Positions 61,764 through 64,000 of a stretch of DNA of 64,000 nt are shown here, piece after piece. This stretch comes from an uncultured Porphyromonadaceae bacterium (GTDB lineage: Bacteria; Bacteroidota; Bacteroidia; Bacteroidales; Barnesiellaceae). Location: the NCBI GenBank assembly GCA_900538555.1, contig UPYI01000012.1, positions 44,720 to 108,719 of the forward strand. The letters run 5' to 3'. Position numbers and translations under genes: made by a program. Each line of letters begins with the position of its first letter. Positions within the stretch are counted from its first letter, which is position 1. The notes beneath the pieces were generated by a model, which searched no databases, had not been told where the DNA came from, and worked only from the letters and a program-made list of their open reading frames with translations.

Positions 61764-63233
61764 ATGGAGATAAAAGATCTGAAACCGGAATTGATTTGGA
61801 ACTATTTTCATGCAATCACCCAAATCCCCCGACCCTCTAAAAAGGAAGAAAAAATCCGGAAGTTCCTGTTGAGCTTCGCAGCCGAAAATCATCTGAAAGC
61901 CGACACGGACAGCACCGGAAACGTAGTGATCACCCGCGATGCCGCACCCGGACACGAACATGTACCCACCGTTATACTGCAAGCCCACATGGATATGGTC
62001 TGCGAGAAGAACGGCGATGTACAGATCGACTTTGAAAACGATCCGATCCGCACCTATATAGACGGCGAATGGGTACGTGCCGAGGGAACAACGCTCGGAG
62101 CGGACAACGGCATCGGTATGGCGGCAGCTATGGCAGCCCTGACCGATCCCGATCTGAAAGTCGGACGCATCCAAGCCTTGTTCACCGTAGACGAAGAAAC
62201 CGGACTGACCGGAGCATTCGGGCTGGAAGACGGAATGATCGACGGGAAATACCTGTTGAACCTCGACTCGGAAGATGAAGCCGAAATCTTCATCGGATGC
62301 GCCGGCGGAATAGATACCACTTCGACCTTCTCGTACAAACCGGCAGAACTGCCCGAAAACTATTTCTATCTGAAAGTATCTGTCAAAGACCTGTTGGGCG
62401 GACACTCCGGCGGCGACATCCATCTCGGCCGCGGAAATGCCAACAAACTGCTTGCCCGCTTCCTGTGGCAATGCTGGCAAAAATACGACATCATACTCTG
62501 CTCGATCGACGGCGGAAATCTGCGTAACGCCATTCCCCGCGAGGCAGAAGCCGTTATCGGTGTACCCGAATCGGTCAAGGAACAGGTACGCGCACATCTG
62601 AACCGCTTCGCCGCCGAAGCCGCTAACGAACTGGGCGACATCGAACCGTCGATGAAAATCGTCATGGAAACGGCAGACAAGCCGCAATATGCCATCGATC
62701 CCGTTACGGCATGCTCTTTGGTCAGTGCATTGTATGCCGCACCTCACGGCGTAGTGAAAATGAGCCGCGACATTCCGGGACTGGTAGAGACATCCACCAA
62801 TCTGGCATCCGTAAAAATGAAAGAAGAAAACACGATTGTCGTTGCTACGAGCCAACGGAGTTCGGTAGAGTCGGAAAAATACGACATTGCCCGCCAGGTA
62901 GAAGCCCTGTTCACACTGGCAGGAGCAGAAGCCACCCACGGCGACGGCTATCCGGGATGGAAACCGAATATGAATTCGAAAATCATGGAAATCGCCGTTA
63001 AGGCTTACGAGGAGCTGTATCAAGTAACTCCGGCAATCAAGGCAATCCATGCCGGACTGGAATGCGGTCTGTTCCTCACCAAATATCCGCACCTCGATAT
63101 GATTTCGTTCGGTCCCACGTTGCGCGACGTGCACTCGCCGTTGGAAGCCATGCACATTCCGGCAGTTGAAAAATTCTGGAATCATCTGGTGCGCATTCTC
63201 GAAATGGTAGCCGCCGAACAACCGCAGGATTAA
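61764..63233 (+). CDS. pepD: Aminoacyl-histidine dipeptidase (M20/PepD)
   Basis: This 489-residue cytosolic metallopeptidase of the M20C type splits dipeptides such as Xaa-His. Motifs: VILQAHMDMVCEKN (His and Asp metal ligands), GADNGIGMAAAMAAL (bridging Asp), FTVDEETGLTGAFGL (catalytic Glu pair), NLDSEDEAEIFIGCAGG and a lid domain (VSVKDLLGGHSGGDIHLGRG). The C-terminus has IHAGLECGLFLTKYPHLDMI and GPTLRDVHSPLE. Length fits PepD (about 485). It is preceded by tandem promoter repeats and followed by a terminator. Confidence 0.96.
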   Translation: MEIKDLKPELIWNYFHAITQIPRPSKKEEKIRKFLLSFAAENHLKADTDSTGNVVITRDAAPGHEHVPTVILQAHMDMVCEKNGDVQIDFENDPIRTYIDGEWVRAEGTTLGADNGIGMAAAMAALTDPDLKVGRIQALFTVDEETGLTGAFGLEDGMIDGKYLLNLDSEDEAEIFIGCAGGIDTTSTFSYKPAELPENYFYLKVSVKDLLGGHSGGDIHLGRGNANKLLARFLWQCWQKYDIILCSIDGGNLRNAIPREAEAVIGVPESVKEQVRAHLNRFAAEAANELGDIEPSMKIVMETADKPQYAIDPVTACSLVSALYAAPHGVVKMSRDIPGLVETSTNLASVKMKEENTIVVATSQRSSVESEKYDIARQVEALFTLAGAEATHGDGYPGWKPNMNSKIMEIAVKAYEELYQVTPAIKAIHAGLECGLFLTKYPHLDMISFGPTLRDVHSPLEAMHIPAVEKFWNHLVRILEMVAAEQPQD

Positions 63234-63297
63234 TCCGCGCCAAGTCTCCGATAGGAAACCGGTTATAAAACCCGGGAAACCCTTTTCTATAATATAC

Positions 63298-63331
63298 AAA
63301 ACCCCTGCCGCATTAACGTGGCAGGGGTTTG
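63298..63331. terminator. Bidirectional terminator after pepD
   Basis: AAAACCCCTGCC-type arm (63298-63309) pairs with GGCAGGGGTTT (63320-63330). It lies between pepD and a convergent gene and has T-rich flanks on both strands. Confidence 0.85.
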
Positions 63332-63353
63332 TTGTAGGGAACTGTGCCGGCAA

Positions 63354-64000
63354 CTAATAAATCGGTACGTTTTTAAACACAACCTTACTATCCGACATAT
63401 TGTACACCGAATTGGGATAAGCATAGACACCGATCAACGCCGTCAGTTTTTTTACCGTAGCAGGAACATCCTTGATAGTAACCGTACCTTTGCAAGGTAC
63501 ATCCTCCGGGAAACTGTCGCTAATCGGATTATATCCCGTCGTAGACTGTGTACGGAATGTCATGGTCGGATACGGATATTCATTCCCCTGATCGTCTGTA
63601 ATCACCGACCGGGTCCCGCCGCTAATCAACGAACCGGACGAAGGCGGATAGATACGCCAGTCATTGACATTGCCCAACCCGTCATTGGTAAGCGTATAAG
63701 TAAAGATAACCGACGATCCGGATCGTTTGCAACTGACAATCTCTGCCTTCACTCGATAATCGCAAGAAGTTATGGCAGCCGAAGAATAGTCCTCGACCTC
63801 ATCTCCGCCGGAAGGGTCTGTACCGCCACCGGTTTTGCGGACCGATACCGACACTGATTTCGAGACACCAGCTGCATTTACAAGGAAAGAAGTAGTTTGC
63901 GACGAGGATATCTTACTCCGATCGACAAAGACCGTAACATTGCTTGATCCGCCGACTGCAATCTCGCCTTGCTGCAAAGAGAACGACAGCCACGGGACAT
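63354..64000 (-). CDS. C-terminal part of an exported BACON-like protein, cut by the window edge
   Basis: The minus-strand frame is open to the end of the window, so the N-terminus is missing. The visible start reads PWLSFSLQQGEIAVGGSSNV, then VTVFVDRSKI and VNAAGVSKSVSVSVRK, matching the BACON fold (W-L-S motif plus terminal V-x-V strand) found in Bacteroidetes surface and glycan-binding proteins. After a Gly/Asp-rich linker (GGGTDPSGGDEVEDYSSA), a second beta domain of about 125 residues has a Cys pair (ITSCDYRVKAEIVSC) and GSSVIFTYTLTNDGLGNVND. The role is not known; a surface or adhesion role is inferred. Confidence 0.75.
   Translation of the reverse strand, partial: VPWLSFSLQQGEIAVGGSSNVTVFVDRSKISSSQTTSFLVNAAGVSKSVSVSVRKTGGGTDPSGGDEVEDYSSAAITSCDYRVKAEIVSCKRSGSSVIFTYTLTNDGLGNVNDWRIYPPSSGSLISGGTRSVITDDQGNEYPYPTMTFRTQSTTGYNPISDSFPEDVPCKGTVTIKDVPATVKKLTALIGVYAYPNSVYNMSDSKVVFKNVPIY

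Noticed and set aside
1..64000. Insertion sequence, prophage or integrative element
   Set aside because: No transposase, integrase, phage or conjugation gene was seen, and no flanking direct repeats were found beside the tRNA.

Overview
The window is chromosomal DNA from a Bacteroidales bacterium, close to 50% G+C. The evidence is SusC/SusD outer-membrane pairs, Bacteroidetes-type promoters (TTTG-N20-TAnnTTTG), almost no Shine-Dalgarno sites, lipoprotein signals of the LxAC type, and the type IX secretion (T9SS) genes porW and porX. Five predicted exported proteins end in a T9SS-like C-terminal sorting domain, so this is a T9SS-positive member of the order, perhaps Barnesiellaceae or Porphyromonadaceae-like, rather than a typical gut Bacteroides. 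I cannot name the species.

Region 1 (1-46.2 kb) is almost entirely glycan-use and surface-protein genes. A SusC tail, a SusD and a LamG lipoprotein (1-3.2 kb) are followed by a large LamG/Ig protein with an unrecognised helical enzyme-like domain (3.4-6.5 kb). A GNAT acetyltransferase and an FHA protein then lie on the minus strand, and a GH38 alpha-mannosidase on the plus strand. From 30.9 kb down to 11.8 kb every gene reads leftward: two BspA-like leucine-rich-repeat surface proteins, a beta-propeller protein, a GH105-type hydrolase, an unrecognised toroid-like protein, a clan GH-A-like hydrolase, a GH92 alpha-mannosidase and a small DUF4380-like lipoprotein. At 31.1-46.2 kb a possible membrane-anchored regulator is divergent from a second PUL: SusC, SusD, a CBM9-like T9SS cargo protein, GH27, esterase, GH2 and an SGNH hydrolase. 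The mix of alpha-mannosidases, galactosidases, esterases and a GH105-type enzyme points to a branched, substituted plant or host glycan; the substrate cannot be fixed from sequence alone.

Region 2 (46.3-64 kb) is mainly core genome: a glutaredoxin-like protein, aroA, a small conserved protein, a metal ABC permease, porW, porX, tsaE, an Imm17-like small membrane protein, an M24 peptidase, tRNA-Arg(CCG), ung, a C_GCAxxG_C_C protein, queC behind a structured RNA, a glycosyltransferase, radC, an exported beta-carbonic anhydrase, an OmpH-like lipoprotein, a small membrane protein, pepD and the end of a BACON-like protein.

The most unusual items are: (i) an 84-85 bp intergenic repeat, tandem at two distant sites (7.8 kb and 61.4 kb), each unit carrying a complete promoter; (ii) the protein at 31095-32426, which appears to join a small cytoplasmic helical domain to a periplasmic lectin-like domain through one membrane helix beside a PUL that has no visible classical regulator; (iii) the combination of T9SS cargo with PUL genes; and (iv) a structured RNA of about 115 nt before queC. 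No CRISPR array, insertion sequence, prophage or integrase was seen.
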